A DNA stretch of 64,000 bases from Hydrogenispora ethanolica (GCF_004340685.1 NZ_SLUN01000011.1:62001-126000), one strand, 5' to 3'; positions 10,429 to 19,721 are shown, counted from the first letter of the stretch. Made by a program: numbers and translations. The notes: generated from the sequence alone by a model not told the origin.

Positions 10429-11745
10429 TCACCCCAATAATTTTGCACCCAGCTCGGCCAAGTCGGAACGTTCTCCCTTGGTCAGCGTGATGTGTCCGGC
10501 AATCTTTTCGTTTTTGAACCGTTCAACCACAAATGTCAGGCCATTGCTGTTCGAGTCCAGATACGGATGGTCAATCTGATAGGGATCCCCGGTCAGAACG
10601 ATCTTGGTGCCTTCGCCGACCCGGGTGATAACGGTCCGGATCTCATGGGGAGACAGATTTTGCGCTTCATCCACCAGCAAGAACTGGTTGGGAATGCTCC
10701 TGCCCCGGATATAGGTGAGCGCCTCCATCTCCAAAAGATTCAAATCCTTCATGCTGTTCACAAGTTGATCAATTTTTTCATTCCGATCCCGATTGTTGAA
10801 TAAGAATTCCAAATTATCATAGATCGGCTGCATCCACGGCCGTAGTTTCTCATTCACGTCGCCCGGCAAAAATCCGAGGTCGCTTCCCATGGGAATGACC
10901 GGCCTGGAAACGGCCAAACGCCGGTATTTGGACTCCTCAACGACTTTTTGCAGGCCGGCGGCCAAAGCAAGCAGCGTTTTCCCCGTGCCCGCCCTTCCAA
11001 TCAAAGTAACCAAACGGACTTCGTCATCGAGCAACAATTCCAAAGCATATTTTTGCTCCTTGTTCCGGGCCTTCAAGCCAAAGGTCTCTTGCTGGCCGAA
11101 ACGGAGCGGAACCATCCGGCCGCCGCTCAGATGGCGGGCGAGGGCCGATTTGGAAGAGCCGAACGAATCCTCCAAAATAATCATTTGATTCGGGTAGATT
11201 CCTTCAATCTCCAAAGTTAATTCTCCACCGGCATAAAACCGGTCAATCTGTTCCGGCGGCACTTTCAAAGAACGGATACCGGTATAAACATCCTCAATCT
11301 CGATCTTATCCGTTTCGTAATCGGCGGCCGCGATGCCGACGGCATCCGCTTTAATCCGCATATTGATATCTTTGGAAATTAAAACGACTGGATTTTCGGA
11401 ACTCTGTTTCAAAGCCAGAGCCACGGCGATGATTCGATTATCGGTTTTGGTCCGATCCAACGCCGGCGGGAGCATTTCGATCAACTGGTGGTTAAGCTCC
11501 ACCCGGATTGTGCCCCGTCCTTCACCCAACGGGACTCCCGTGTCTAAATGCCCATTCTCTCGCAATCTATCCAAAAAGGCGGAAACGCGTCGGGCGTTCC
11601 GTCCGACTTCATCCTGGCGTTTTTTTTGGCCGTCAATCTCCTCGACCACGGCGAGCGGTATCACGATATCATTGTCTTGAAACGCATTGAAAGCCTGAGG
11701 ATCATGCAGTAGAATGCTGGTATCCAAGACGAATATTTTTTTCAA
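10429..11745 (-). CDS. PIN-domain/PhoH-family ATPase
   Basis: 438 residues: an N-terminal PIN ribonuclease-like domain (about 1-140, with FVLDTSILLHDP and acidic residues in TKTDNRIIAVA) is fused to a C-terminal PhoH-type P-loop ATPase. The ATPase has Walker A GRAGTGKT and Walker B FLLVDEAQNL. This architecture matches the YlaK/PhoH2 group, proposed RNA helicase-nucleases. The start is TTG at 11745, with AGGAGG 7 bases upstream overlapping the stop of the preceding gene, which suggests translational coupling. Confidence 0.9.
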   Translation of the reverse strand: MKKIFVLDTSILLHDPQAFNAFQDNDIVIPLAVVEEIDGQKKRQDEVGRNARRVSAFLDRLRENGHLDTGVPLGEGRGTIRVELNHQLIEMLPPALDRTKTDNRIIAVALALKQSSENPVVLISKDINMRIKADAVGIAAADYETDKIEIEDVYTGIRSLKVPPEQIDRFYAGGELTLEIEGIYPNQMIILEDSFGSSKSALARHLSGGRMVPLRFGQQETFGLKARNKEQKYALELLLDDEVRLVTLIGRAGTGKTLLALAAGLQKVVEESKYRRLAVSRPVIPMGSDLGFLPGDVNEKLRPWMQPIYDNLEFLFNNRDRNEKIDQLVNSMKDLNLLEMEALTYIRGRSIPNQFLLVDEAQNLSPHEIRTVITRVGEGTKIVLTGDPYQIDHPYLDSNSNGLTFVVERFKNEKIAGHITLTKGERSDLAELGAKLLG

Positions 11746-11756
11746 GGGATGGCCTC

Positions 11757-12953
11757 CTATCGTGAAATGATGGTGTCTCCAAATTGGATCCCTTCGATAA
11801 TGGCCCGTTCGCCATCGTTTTCAATTACCCGAACCGTTTTTTCTTGATAGCCGTCTCCTTTCATTAATTTAACGAAGGTAACCCCCTTTTTTTTATTTAA
11901 CGCTTGCACGGGGACAACAATTCCCGAGTTGCGGCGGTATACCAGGAAGATCCTGCAGCGTCTCTCCGGCAAGATGCTCTGACCGATGCCCGGGTCTTCC
12001 AGCGCCACCAGTACATCTTTGCCGCCAGGTTGCGGCGGGGCGACTTCGGAGATTACCGCTTTGGTCTGCACTTCCCCCATCTTAATCCTCCAGACCGTTC
12101 GCGGAGTTGGATTCCCAACCTCTTGCGCATTCACTCGCACCACGATCCGCTGGTTGAAGGGATCGACAATCTTGGCGACAAATGTTCCGCTTTCAACGTT
12201 AAGCGCCGCGCGATGCAGGCGAAAGTTTCGTTTAAGATCCTCTTCCGTGATCCGCGGGAAGTCTTTGGGAGTCAGTTGGTTCTCCCAATCGTCGTACTGA
12301 TAAAACAGATAACCCGGCTTCACGGCGGTAATGACCGAATCATTATTCTGGTCCATGGCCTGCGAATTTAAATTTTGGATTGCTTGATCGGTTTGATTGA
12401 TATTTCGTAAAATCCGCTCTTTTTCCTGCTCCAGATTGTTTAAATCTTCTTTAATCGCGAATGCGTTCTGATTCCGCTGAATGAGCTTGCTCAGGATAGT
12501 CTGTTTGTCTTTGAGCTCCCGGGCCACCCGGTTCAGATCTTGGGTCAACACTTCCAGTTCCCGTTTTAGCGTTTTGTATTGCGCAACGGATTGAAGGGCG
12601 TGTTTGGGAACCGAGCCTTCCCGCCCATTGTCGAGCGTGGCGATGACCTCTCCTTCGGGAACCATCGTCCCGCTGACGCCGGTCACGGTCAGCTTGCCGG
12701 CCGCGGGGGCGGTGTAGATCGTCTCGTTACGCAAAAAAAGCGCCTCAGTCCAAAAGCCCTTTTCAATCGTTCCCCACCGCGCGACCACCGGATGTGTTAT
12801 CATACCGCTCACAACATTGCGGACCACTTCAAACAGAAGAATAATTAATATTATTCTGACAATGACCTTGAGCATTCCGGGAATCGGTGATCGGCGCCGA
12901 AACCGCTGATGGGTCAAGATCTTTTTAGTGTCAGCATATTCCGACTTCGCCAA
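11757..12953 (-). CDS. HlyD-like membrane protein
   Basis: 398 residues with one N-terminal transmembrane helix (about 29-45). A HlyD/biotinyl-lipoyl-like beta domain follows (APAAGKLTVTGVSGTMVPEGEVIATL), then a coiled coil (about 120-195) and a C-terminal barrel-like region (VPVQALNKKKGVTFVKL). Proteins of this type occur at this place in clostridial sepF clusters. The exported part probably lies outside the membrane; the substrate is unknown, since no ABC or MFS partner is adjacent. The start is TTG with GAGGA 7 bases upstream. Confidence 0.8.
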   Translation of the reverse strand: MAKSEYADTKKILTHQRFRRRSPIPGMLKVIVRIILIILLFEVVRNVVSGMITHPVVARWGTIEKGFWTEALFLRNETIYTAPAAGKLTVTGVSGTMVPEGEVIATLDNGREGSVPKHALQSVAQYKTLKRELEVLTQDLNRVARELKDKQTILSKLIQRNQNAFAIKEDLNNLEQEKERILRNINQTDQAIQNLNSQAMDQNNDSVITAVKPGYLFYQYDDWENQLTPKDFPRITEEDLKRNFRLHRAALNVESGTFVAKIVDPFNQRIVVRVNAQEVGNPTPRTVWRIKMGEVQTKAVISEVAPPQPGGKDVLVALEDPGIGQSILPERRCRIFLVYRRNSGIVVPVQALNKKKGVTFVKLMKGDGYQEKTVRVIENDGERAIIEGIQFGDTIISR

Positions 12954-13022
12954 AGTTCGTTCCTCATTTTCGCATTACTTTTTGCGAACGCCGTCCCGGT
13001 TGGCTGCGGTTCTCCCGGCGGT

Positions 13023-13811
13023 TCACGCCGACTCGACCGGTTTTAGACCGATGACGCTCATCAACCGGCCGCCGCTTCCTGATTCGGCACGAAATGAAAA
13101 AAACCGGTCCGAATGGCAAACCGTACAGAATTCCGGCCTTTCGATCCGTTGCCGGTCGATTCCCGCCTCTTCCAAAAAACGGGAATTGACTTCCGCCAAA
13201 TCAACCCGGTATTGTCCGTTCTCCGCTCGCACCGCGTCAGCGTGTTCCATCGCAAAAGTATCGGCGACCTCGGAACCGACGATAAAGCAACGGTCACAAA
13301 TCGCTGGCCCCAGAACGGCCCGGCAATCGCCCGGTACGGTACCAAAGGCCCGTTCCATGGCGATGACGGCATTGCGGGCGATCCCCGCCAAGGTGCCGCG
13401 CCATCCGGCGTGAACCAGTCCGACCGCTGGAGTTTTGGGATCATATAAAAAAACCGGATAACAATCGGCGGAAAAGATCGCCAGCAGCAGTCCAGGTTCC
13501 CGGGTTACCAGTCCGTCCGTAGCGGAAATGGCGGTATGCGTTTCACGCGCCCCGGCCCCGGCTTGAGCCCGTTCGACAACGTGAACCCTCGAGCCATGAA
13601 CTTGGTCGGCGCAGACTAAATCATCCAATGAAAAGCCGAACCCTTCCAGGAACGCCGATCGCCGCCGCAATACCGCCCGGGGATCATCCCCGGTATGCAA
13701 GGCCATGTTTCCGGCCCGGCGGGTCGTCACCGCTTGGATCAGCCCCACCCCGTTCAACTCGGAATTGCGGTAGAACTCAATGCCGTTCAATTCGTCCCTT
13801 TGCCAGCTCAT
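13023..13811 (-). CDS. pgeF: peptidoglycan editing factor / purine nucleoside phosphorylase-like (YfiH/YlmD)
   Basis: The 262-residue product has the multicopper-polyphenol-oxidase/YfiH fold signatures: VCADQVHGSRVHVV, IFSADCYPVFLYD, VGLVHAGWRGT and LGPAICDRCF, with the metal-binding His/Cys residues intact. Members remove mis-incorporated residues from peptidoglycan precursors or act on purine nucleosides. The frame is open another 152 codons upstream inside nrdG. The true start, ATG at 13811, overlaps the nrdG stop as ATGA and begins the family N-terminus. Confidence 0.9.
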   Translation of the reverse strand: MSWQRDELNGIEFYRNSELNGVGLIQAVTTRRAGNMALHTGDDPRAVLRRRSAFLEGFGFSLDDLVCADQVHGSRVHVVERAQAGAGARETHTAISATDGLVTREPGLLLAIFSADCYPVFLYDPKTPAVGLVHAGWRGTLAGIARNAVIAMERAFGTVPGDCRAVLGPAICDRCFIVGSEVADTFAMEHADAVRAENGQYRVDLAEVNSRFLEEAGIDRQRIERPEFCTVCHSDRFFSFRAESGSGGRLMSVIGLKPVESA

Positions 13812-14353
13812 CGAATCACAACCCGCTGGGGCTCCCAGAGCACAATCGTTCCGGCGGCCAATGACTCCGGAACCCGGATCAAACGTTGATTGGAAGAACC
13901 CCGAAATGTCAAGTTCGGATCCTTTTCCGCCAAGCGGAAAGGGCCGTCTACCAATATATCGGCCAAATTCAGCAGTTCTTGATAGCCAGGTTCGCTCTGG
14001 CGGCTCCGCAGATACTCCCAGGTGAACCCGGTATATACCCAAAGATTCAGTCCCAGCCCTTTCAAAAAGCCGGCCAGCACCGCGGCAGCGGGTGCCTGTA
14101 AAAATGGCTCTCCGCCGCTGAAGGTGACCCCGGCCAACAGCGGGTTGAGCCGTAAACGCCCCACCAGTTCCGTCAGGCTCAACTCTTCCCCGCCTTCCGG
14201 GTCCCAGGTGTCCGGGTTGTGACAACCCGGACACGCCTGCCGGCAACCTTGGAAAAAAACGGCGCAACGCAGTCCCGACCCATCGACGACGCTTTCCGGA
14301 GCCACGCCGGCAATGCGGACCCGGATGGTATCCATTACCGACGAGTTATTCAT
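13808..14353 (-). CDS. nrdG: anaerobic ribonucleotide reductase activating protein
   Basis: Radical-SAM activase that installs the glycyl radical on NrdD. The 181-residue product has the iron-sulfur CX3CX2C motif (CRQACPGC), the FSGGEPF motif and a SAM-binding C-terminal half. The ATG at 14353 overlaps the nrdD stop as ATGA, and its own stop overlaps the pgeF start in the same way, so nrdD-nrdG-pgeF are translationally coupled. A TTG two codons upstream is less likely. Confidence 0.95.
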   Translation of the reverse strand: MNNSSVMDTIRVRIAGVAPESVVDGSGLRCAVFFQGCRQACPGCHNPDTWDPEGGEELSLTELVGRLRLNPLLAGVTFSGGEPFLQAPAAAVLAGFLKGLGLNLWVYTGFTWEYLRSRQSEPGYQELLNLADILVDGPFRLAEKDPNLTFRGSSNQRLIRVPESLAAGTIVLWEPQRVVIR

Positions 14354-16449
14354 AGCCAATGGTTGCTCCGGTCGCGCAATTCGGCTTGTTTGGCGTCATT
14401 AAAGCGGTCGATGGTCGAGAGATAACCGGTGATCCGGCGGATTCTCCGAATGGCGGAGGAGCCGCAAACCGGACAATCCCCGGCAAAGACTCCCCGGTGA
14501 AAACAGGCGGTGCATTCATCGACCGGGAAGTTGATGGCGGCGTAACCCATATTGGAGAGGGCCATATGACGGATCAGGCGCTCGTAGGCCTCCAGATTGT
14601 CGATGGGCGGGGATTCCATCTCGACGTAGCTGATGTGCCCGGCATTCGTCAGTTGATGGTACGGGCCCTCAATCCCGATCTTTTCATAAGAGGCGATCTC
14701 ATACTGGACCGGAACATGGAAGCTGTTGGTATAATACTCCTTATCGGTGACTCCGGAGATCACTCCGAAACGTTTGCGGTCCAAATTGACAAAGCGGCCG
14801 GACAATCCTTCGGCCGGCGTTGCCAGCAAGGTATAATTCAAGTCATACTCCTCGGAGAAGCCATCGATCAGTTTCCGCATGAAACTGACAATCTCCAGGC
14901 CCAGCCGTTGCGAATCGGGGCTCTGGCCATGATGACTCCCGGTCAGGCTGGTGAGCGCTTCGGCCAGGCCGATAAAACCGATGGAGAGCGTGCCATGTTT
15001 AATCACCGGTCCGATGGGATCGTTCGGCCCTAACTTCTCGGAATCCAGATACAGCCCTTGTCCCATCAGGAAAGGCATATCTCGCACTTTCAGCTTGGAT
15101 TGGATCCGGTAACGATGGTATAACTGGCGGGCGGCCAAAACCATGAGCCGCTCCAATTCCGTATAAAAAATCTCCAAATCGCCGCCGGAGCGGATGGCGA
15201 TCCGCGGCAGATTGATGGTAGTAAAGGAAAGGTTGCCCCGGCCGTCGCTGACCGCTTCGCCATGGCGGTTGGCCATGACCCGGGTCCGGCAGCCCATATA
15301 TGCGACCTCGCTGCCATAGGGGGCGTTAAAGGACGAATCCATGAAAGCAAAAGTGGGATTGAGCCGTTGCGCCGACACCCGCATCGCCAATTGGAAGAGG
15401 TCGTAATTGGGATCGTCCGGATCGAAGTTAATCCCTTTCCGCAACCGGAAAATAATATTCGGGAAGATCGGCGATTCGCCGTGGCCCAAGCCCTTCTCAT
15501 AGGCCAGCAGCAGGCATTTGGTCACCATCCGGCCCGCCGGCGTGGTGTCGCAACCCAGGTTGACGCTGGAGAAAGGCACCTGAGCCCCGGCGCGGCTGTG
15601 CATGGAATTCAAGTTATAGATCAGAGCTTCCATGGCTTGATAGACGTCCTCTTCAGCGGCGCCTGCCATGAATTGGGCCATGTCGCGATCGAAAAACGCG
15701 AAGGATTGTCCGCCATGCATGTCATTCTGCGAGCTCTGCAAGATGATGGCGGCCAGAGCCGCCGCAGAGCCGGGGCGTTTGGGCGGCCGAATGAAGCCAT
15801 GCCCGTTATTGAAGCCGTTGGTCAATAGTTTTCCCAGCGGGATCTGGACACAAGTAAGCGTCTTGCCGTAAAAGTCCAGATCGTGAATATGAAAATCCCC
15901 TTCGGTATGCGCCTGCGCCATGTCATCGGGGATCATGCGGGATAAGTAATATTTTTTACTGGCCGCCGAGGCGATCTGCAACATCTTGGCGGAGGGTGAG
16001 TTGCTGATATTGGCATTCTCCCGGTTGGTTTCAACCAGAATCTCTTCCACCACGTCCATCAGCTCCGATTTGGAATCACGGAGCCGCGTGCGGCGATCCC
16101 GGTACAGGATATAGGCCTTGGCGGTCTTGGCATGCCCGGTCTCGATCAACGCCTTTTCCACGGCGTCCTGGACTTCTTCGACCGTGGGGATGCCGGTTCC
16201 CAGTTGCTTATGGAGATATTGCATAACCACACCGGCCAGTTCCTCGGCCAACTGCCGGTCCTCGCCGCCAACCGCTTTTGCCGCCTTGAAGATGGCCGCC
16301 GCGATCTTGGTCGGGTTGAACTCGACGATCCGGCCGTCCCGCTTGCGAATGGAACGAAATATTTTGTCGTTGTTGTGGTTGATAAACTCAACCACTTTTA
16401 GAAAATCTTTTTTTTCATCGTCGCCAATCTCAGCATGGTTGATAGCCAT
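14350..16449 (-). CDS. nrdD: anaerobic ribonucleoside-triphosphate reductase
   Basis: Class III reductase that makes dNTPs without oxygen. It is 699 residues long. An N-terminal ATP-cone (about 33-125) provides allosteric control. The catalytic barrel includes HIHDLDFYGKTLTCVQIPL and the NLNSMHSRAGAQVPFSS segment. The C-terminus has a zinc site (Cys646, Cys649, Cys659, Cys662) and the glycyl radical at Gly675 in RRITGYLST. It starts one base after the nrdR stop codon, and no aerobic reductase is visible in the window. Confidence 0.97.
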   Translation of the reverse strand: MAINHAEIGDDEKKDFLKVVEFINHNNDKIFRSIRKRDGRIVEFNPTKIAAAIFKAAKAVGGEDRQLAEELAGVVMQYLHKQLGTGIPTVEEVQDAVEKALIETGHAKTAKAYILYRDRRTRLRDSKSELMDVVEEILVETNRENANISNSPSAKMLQIASAASKKYYLSRMIPDDMAQAHTEGDFHIHDLDFYGKTLTCVQIPLGKLLTNGFNNGHGFIRPPKRPGSAAALAAIILQSSQNDMHGGQSFAFFDRDMAQFMAGAAEEDVYQAMEALIYNLNSMHSRAGAQVPFSSVNLGCDTTPAGRMVTKCLLLAYEKGLGHGESPIFPNIIFRLRKGINFDPDDPNYDLFQLAMRVSAQRLNPTFAFMDSSFNAPYGSEVAYMGCRTRVMANRHGEAVSDGRGNLSFTTINLPRIAIRSGGDLEIFYTELERLMVLAARQLYHRYRIQSKLKVRDMPFLMGQGLYLDSEKLGPNDPIGPVIKHGTLSIGFIGLAEALTSLTGSHHGQSPDSQRLGLEIVSFMRKLIDGFSEEYDLNYTLLATPAEGLSGRFVNLDRKRFGVISGVTDKEYYTNSFHVPVQYEIASYEKIGIEGPYHQLTNAGHISYVEMESPPIDNLEAYERLIRHMALSNMGYAAINFPVDECTACFHRGVFAGDCPVCGSSAIRRIRRITGYLSTIDRFNDAKQAELRDRSNHWL

Positions 16450-16926
16450 TTACTCTTCTCCTTCTTTCTTGGTTCTCGTTCCCAGCATGTCCTGGAGTTC
16501 CTGCATGAAGATGGCTAAATCCTTGAATTGCCGGTATACCGATGCAAACCGGACATAGGCCACTTCATCGATGTCTTTCAAGCCTTCCATCAATAGTTCG
16601 CCTACCGCCGAACTCGGTATCTCCTGATCCATCCGGTTCCGGAGCTCCCGCTCCACCCGGTCGACCAGTTTCTCCAGGGCGGCATAGGGTACAGGCCGCT
16701 TCTCACAGGCTTTGACCAGGCCGTTTAAGATCTTGGAACGGCTGAACGGCTCACGCCGACCGTCTTTTTTAATCACGATCAGCTGCGTTTCTTCGATCCG
16801 TTCATAGGTCGTGAACCGTTTTAAGCAGACCAGACATTCCCGGCGGCGACGAATGGTATTGCCTTCCTCGGATGCCCGGGAATCAATCACCTTGCTGTCG
16901 GGAGCGGCACAAAAAGGACATCTCAT
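16450..16926 (-). CDS. nrdR: transcriptional repressor NrdR
   Basis: Zinc-ribbon plus ATP-cone repressor of ribonucleotide reductase genes. The 158-residue product has zinc cysteines at 3, 6, 31 and 34 (MRCPFC and CLVC) and the ATP-cone at about 49-139 ([18 protein letters not shown]). It is fused in an operon with its presumed target nrdD, immediately downstream. The start ATG at 16926 has GGAGGTATTCC upstream. Confidence 0.97.
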   Translation of the reverse strand: MRCPFCAAPDSKVIDSRASEEGNTIRRRRECLVCLKRFTTYERIEETQLIVIKKDGRREPFSRSKILNGLVKACEKRPVPYAALEKLVDRVERELRNRMDQEIPSSAVGELLMEGLKDIDEVAYVRFASVYRQFKDLAIFMQELQDMLGTRTKKEGEE

Positions 16927-17137
16927 GGAATACCTCCCATACTATCGTGTTGGACGAAGATTTAGCAAGCCATACGATAAAGTCATACAAATCAGAAATC
17001 CTCAAGTTAAAAAGCTTTCAAAAACTTTCTCACTGGCTCCAAAGCAATCGCTGTGGCTCTTCCGGTTTTTTAACCGGGTTTATTGCAGCTCCTCGTCTCT
17101 TTCCGTGTTTTCCGATGAAAATATAGTTATTCATACT

Positions 17138-17166
17138 ATTATATACCCCTGAAATTGAGGCGTCTA
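17138..17166 (-). promoter_or_regulatory. putative promoter of the nrdR-to-divIVA run
   Basis: On the minus strand a TATAAT -10 hexamer (17143-17138) is preceded 17 bases upstream by TAGACG (-35-like, 4 of 6 matches to TTGACA). An imperfect inverted repeat, ATATAGT and ACTAT with a 7-base spacer at 17122-17138, overlaps the start region and could be an operator, but it does not match the NrdR box well. The rest of the 512-bp interval 16927-17438 holds a small CCGGTT/AACCGG hairpin near 17061, the ydbC-like terminator, and nothing else recognisable. Confidence 0.5.
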
Positions 17167-17380
17167 GAAGATTAAAATCCTGACTTAACCGATTTTTTCG
17201 CATTTTCCCTCGCCCGTCCGCTCCTGCCCGTCCATAGGAACCGGCGCGAACTTTGCGAGAGGAAATCGCCGGAATGCCTCCGTATTGCCTTGAAAAGGAT
17301 CAACAAAGCCCCATCCATGGACTGGAACGTACCGGACTTGAACTACATTATTCAGCATCCTCTTTGAAAATCCTGCCACA

Positions 17381-17424
17381 AAAAAACAGCCTTGCCGGTT
17401 CTGAGTCCGTAACAAGGCTGTTTG
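17381..17424 (-). terminator. rho-independent terminator after the YdbC-like gene
   Basis: AACAGCCTTG pairs with CAAGGCTGTT across an 18-base loop. On the minus strand the stem is followed by seven T residues. It lies 15 bp beyond the stop of the PC4/YdbC-like gene. Confidence 0.85.
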
Positions 17425-17438
17425 GCGGGAAAATATTT

Positions 17439-17678
17439 TTAGCCGATCTCCAGCGCGTCGAGATCCATCTCATCCAGCAGTTCTTTGATTTTGAGCAGTT
17501 CTTCTTTGTTCAAGGTGACGCCTTTGCCCATCTTCTCGTGGGACTCATCCCACTCACGAATGTCCAATTTAGGCTGGCGCCCGTTCCAGCTCACAATATT
17601 CACTTCCTTGGTCCAGCCGCGGGGACTCTCGGATAAAATCAGCAAATGCTCGACAATCTCGAATGTTATCTCTGCCAT
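17439..17678 (-). CDS. YdbC/PC4-family ssDNA-binding protein
   Basis: Small 79-residue protein of the bacterial PC4 (transcriptional coactivator p15) family, a dimeric single-stranded nucleic-acid binder. Key signatures are SPRGWTKEVNIVSWNGRQPK, DIREWDESHEKMGKG and an acidic helical tail. The start at 17678 is set by AAAGGAG 7 bases upstream; the frame is open further upstream without family similarity. It is a single-gene unit with its own terminator. Confidence 0.88.
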   Translation of the reverse strand: MAEITFEIVEHLLILSESPRGWTKEVNIVSWNGRQPKLDIREWDESHEKMGKGVTLNKEELLKIKELLDEMDLDALEIG

Positions 17679-17801
17679 TGTTAAACTCCTTTGATTAAAT
17701 TGCCGGGTCCTCACGTCTTTGCGAAGGCCCCGTGATTGAACGAAAGGTATTGTTGCCTTTCCCGACGGGATCATGCATGGGCGGGCCAGCGCCGGCCCGC
17801 C

Positions 17802-19049
17802 TCATCTCCTTGCTCCGATCTCCACGATAAATCCGTAATCTTCTTTGCTCAGGTAAAATCGTTCCCCGGCCCGCAAGACATACTCGCGCTCCGGAATGAG
17901 CCGCTCGCCCGAGGCCAGGAAGGTTCCGTTGGCCGAGCCGCAATCCACCAGTCGGAAACGGTCCGTCTCCGCATCATATCCGACCCGGCAATGCTTGCGA
18001 CTGATCTCCGCATCCTTCGCGGGAAAGACCAACTGGCAGAGGCCCGGGTCCCGGCCGAGCAGTATCCACTCACCCGGCATCAAGCTCATGGCCTGCCCGG
18101 ACCGGCTTCCGCCGCAGGCCCGGAGGATAGGATGGACCGCCACTCTCAAGAGCCGGGTCTGTTCAGGCGCGGCCGCGGCAACTTGGCGTTTTCTCCTGCC
18201 ATCCCGCCATAACCAGAATAACCCGCTCAGCAGAACCAACACCAACAGGCCGGCGACTCCAAAAAAGACCGGCCCAGCGCCGCCCCATTGCCGGTTTGGG
18301 GCGGCGTCGGCAATCGCCGGCACGTTCCTTCCCCGGGCAGGCAAGAGAACGTCGGTCCGGAAGGGGATCCCCAACTTGACAAGTTCCGGCAGCAGTTCGT
18401 CCACTTGAATGGCGCCGTTGATCCCCTGCGCCTTCAGGTCGCCCATGGACAGCGCATTGATCCCGATCACCTCGCCGCTCTCCATGACCAAAGGGCCGCC
18501 CGAATTGCCATGGTTGATGTCGGCGTTGGTCTGATAATAGCGGACGCCGTCACGTTGCGTGATCCGGCTGATAATGCCGTCGGTGACGGTGACATCCTCG
18601 GGGCGGCTAAAGGCCATGCCCCCACTCAGTTCGTCGGCCGCTTCCGGGTAGCCCATGGCGAATACTTTCTGGCCCAATTTGACCCGGGAACGGGAAGAAA
18701 GCGTCAGCGGCTGGATCCCCGCCAGCGGCTGTTCCAATTCCAGCAGCGCCAGATCGATGCTCGGATACGCGCCGATGACTTTGGTTCGGACCATTTTGGA
18801 CCCGGAACAACAGACCATGACCCGGTCCGGGGCGGACGATACCACATGGTAGTTGGTGACCACATAACGAATCCTTGACGTTTTACCGATGGCAAAACCG
18901 GAACCGGAGAACGTGCTCCTCGGGGCGAAACAGACGAGCCGAAGCACACCGCGGGCCACGTCGGACAGATCCGGAGCGGCGGCGGCGGGAGCGAGCCAAA
19001 AAAAGATGGCCCATGCCATCATCAATCCCCGTCCTATTTCTTTACGCAT
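17802..19049 (-). CDS. membrane-anchored trypsin-like protease with C-terminal FHA domain
   Basis: 415 residues. A signal peptide (about 1-25) leads a trypsin/DegP-like domain with the complete triad: His68 in NYHVV, Asp99 in SIDLAL, Ser183 in GNSGGPL. A transmembrane helix at about 258-282 is followed by basic residues. The C-terminal FHA domain (about 320-405) has LGRD, SRKH and NGTFL. No PDZ domain is present. Predicted topology places the protease outside and the phosphothreonine-reading FHA inside the cell, an unusual two-sided arrangement. GAGGAG 7 bases before the ATG at 19049 fixes the start. Confidence 0.88.
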   Translation of the reverse strand: MRKEIGRGLMMAWAIFFWLAPAAAAPDLSDVARGVLRLVCFAPRSTFSGSGFAIGKTSRIRYVVTNYHVVSSAPDRVMVCCSGSKMVRTKVIGAYPSIDLALLELEQPLAGIQPLTLSSRSRVKLGQKVFAMGYPEAADELSGGMAFSRPEDVTVTDGIISRITQRDGVRYYQTNADINHGNSGGPLVMESGEVIGINALSMGDLKAQGINGAIQVDELLPELVKLGIPFRTDVLLPARGRNVPAIADAAPNRQWGGAGPVFFGVAGLLVLVLLSGLFWLWRDGRRKRQVAAAAPEQTRLLRVAVHPILRACGGSRSGQAMSLMPGEWILLGRDPGLCQLVFPAKDAEISRKHCRVGYDAETDRFRLVDCGSANGTFLASGERLIPEREYVLRAGERFYLSKEDYGFIVEIGARR

Positions 19050-19436
19050 CGGCAAACTCCTCTTTACGATGGGAGATGAATTCAATTTTCCGGATTAACT
19101 TTTCCATCCTTGAAAAGGGCTGGAAGAAGGCAAGAAGTGGATTCATTTCATCGGATTCGGCAAGAAAAATATGTCGCTCAATAGTTGGTCGGGAATGATT
19201 GCAAGTCGTACTGAAGAAATTTATTTCATCCTCTATAGAATTCATTACCAAAAAATTCTATTTTATACGAATTCCCGAAAGAATGCAGCACAGGAGCGTA
19301 TGCATTCCATCTGAAACGGTCAAATGCTCCTCCAGAACTGGTGGACCTCGGTCCGGAAACGCATTCCCGGCGACCGGTCGATTATTTACCGGGCCTGACG
19401 GATCTGAAACGAACCGCTGGCGCCTCCTTCCGTCAT

Positions 19437-19709
19437 CCGGGCAAGTTGTTCCTGGCCATGGAGGAGCTCGCCCCTTGAAAGGAGCGGCTCCTCCGCTTCC
19501 CGGGCAAACCGTTCGCGGACCCGGGACAGCCCGCCCGAGTCTTGGGCGAACTATTTCCCAAGCCGGGCGGACATCTCCGCGGCATAGGCAAGCTCTGCCG
19601 TCATCCGGATCAGTTCTCCCGGGCCGTGGGGGAGCTTTCTCCTTGAAGGGATCAGCTTCTCCTCTCCTCCGGCAAGCCGGTCCGCTTCCCGGACCAATAT
19701 TCTCTCCTC
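19437..19709 (+). repeat. 21-bp-period degenerate tandem array (13 units)
   Basis: Units of about CCGGGCAAGCTCTCCGTC recur every 21 bp: CCGG- or GG-containing 5' ends fall at 19437, 19500, 19521, 19563, 19605 and 19689, with weaker units in register between. The first four units repeat eight units later (168 bp) with better identity. It lies in the 870-bp gap 19050-19919, between the protease gene and a coiled-coil gene. The plus strand is open for 184 codons across it (19199-19753), giving Gly/Pro-rich heptads, but no ribosome binding site or known family supports translation. Nothing else was recognised in 19050-19436. Confidence 0.7.
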
Positions 19710-19721
19710 TCTTTCGATGCG

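Noticed and set aside
14359-15033. 224-codon plus-strand frame opposite nrdD
   Set aside because: It is antisense to a fully conserved nrdD; no family resemblance and no ribosome binding site.
17121-17143. NrdR box upstream of nrdR
   Set aside because: The ATATAGT/ACTAT inverted repeat is near the right place but does not match the 16-bp NrdR box well enough and occurs once instead of as a tandem pair.
17185-17415. 76-codon minus frame downstream of the YdbC-like gene
   Set aside because: It runs through the strong terminator at 17381-17424 and shows no recognisable protein features.
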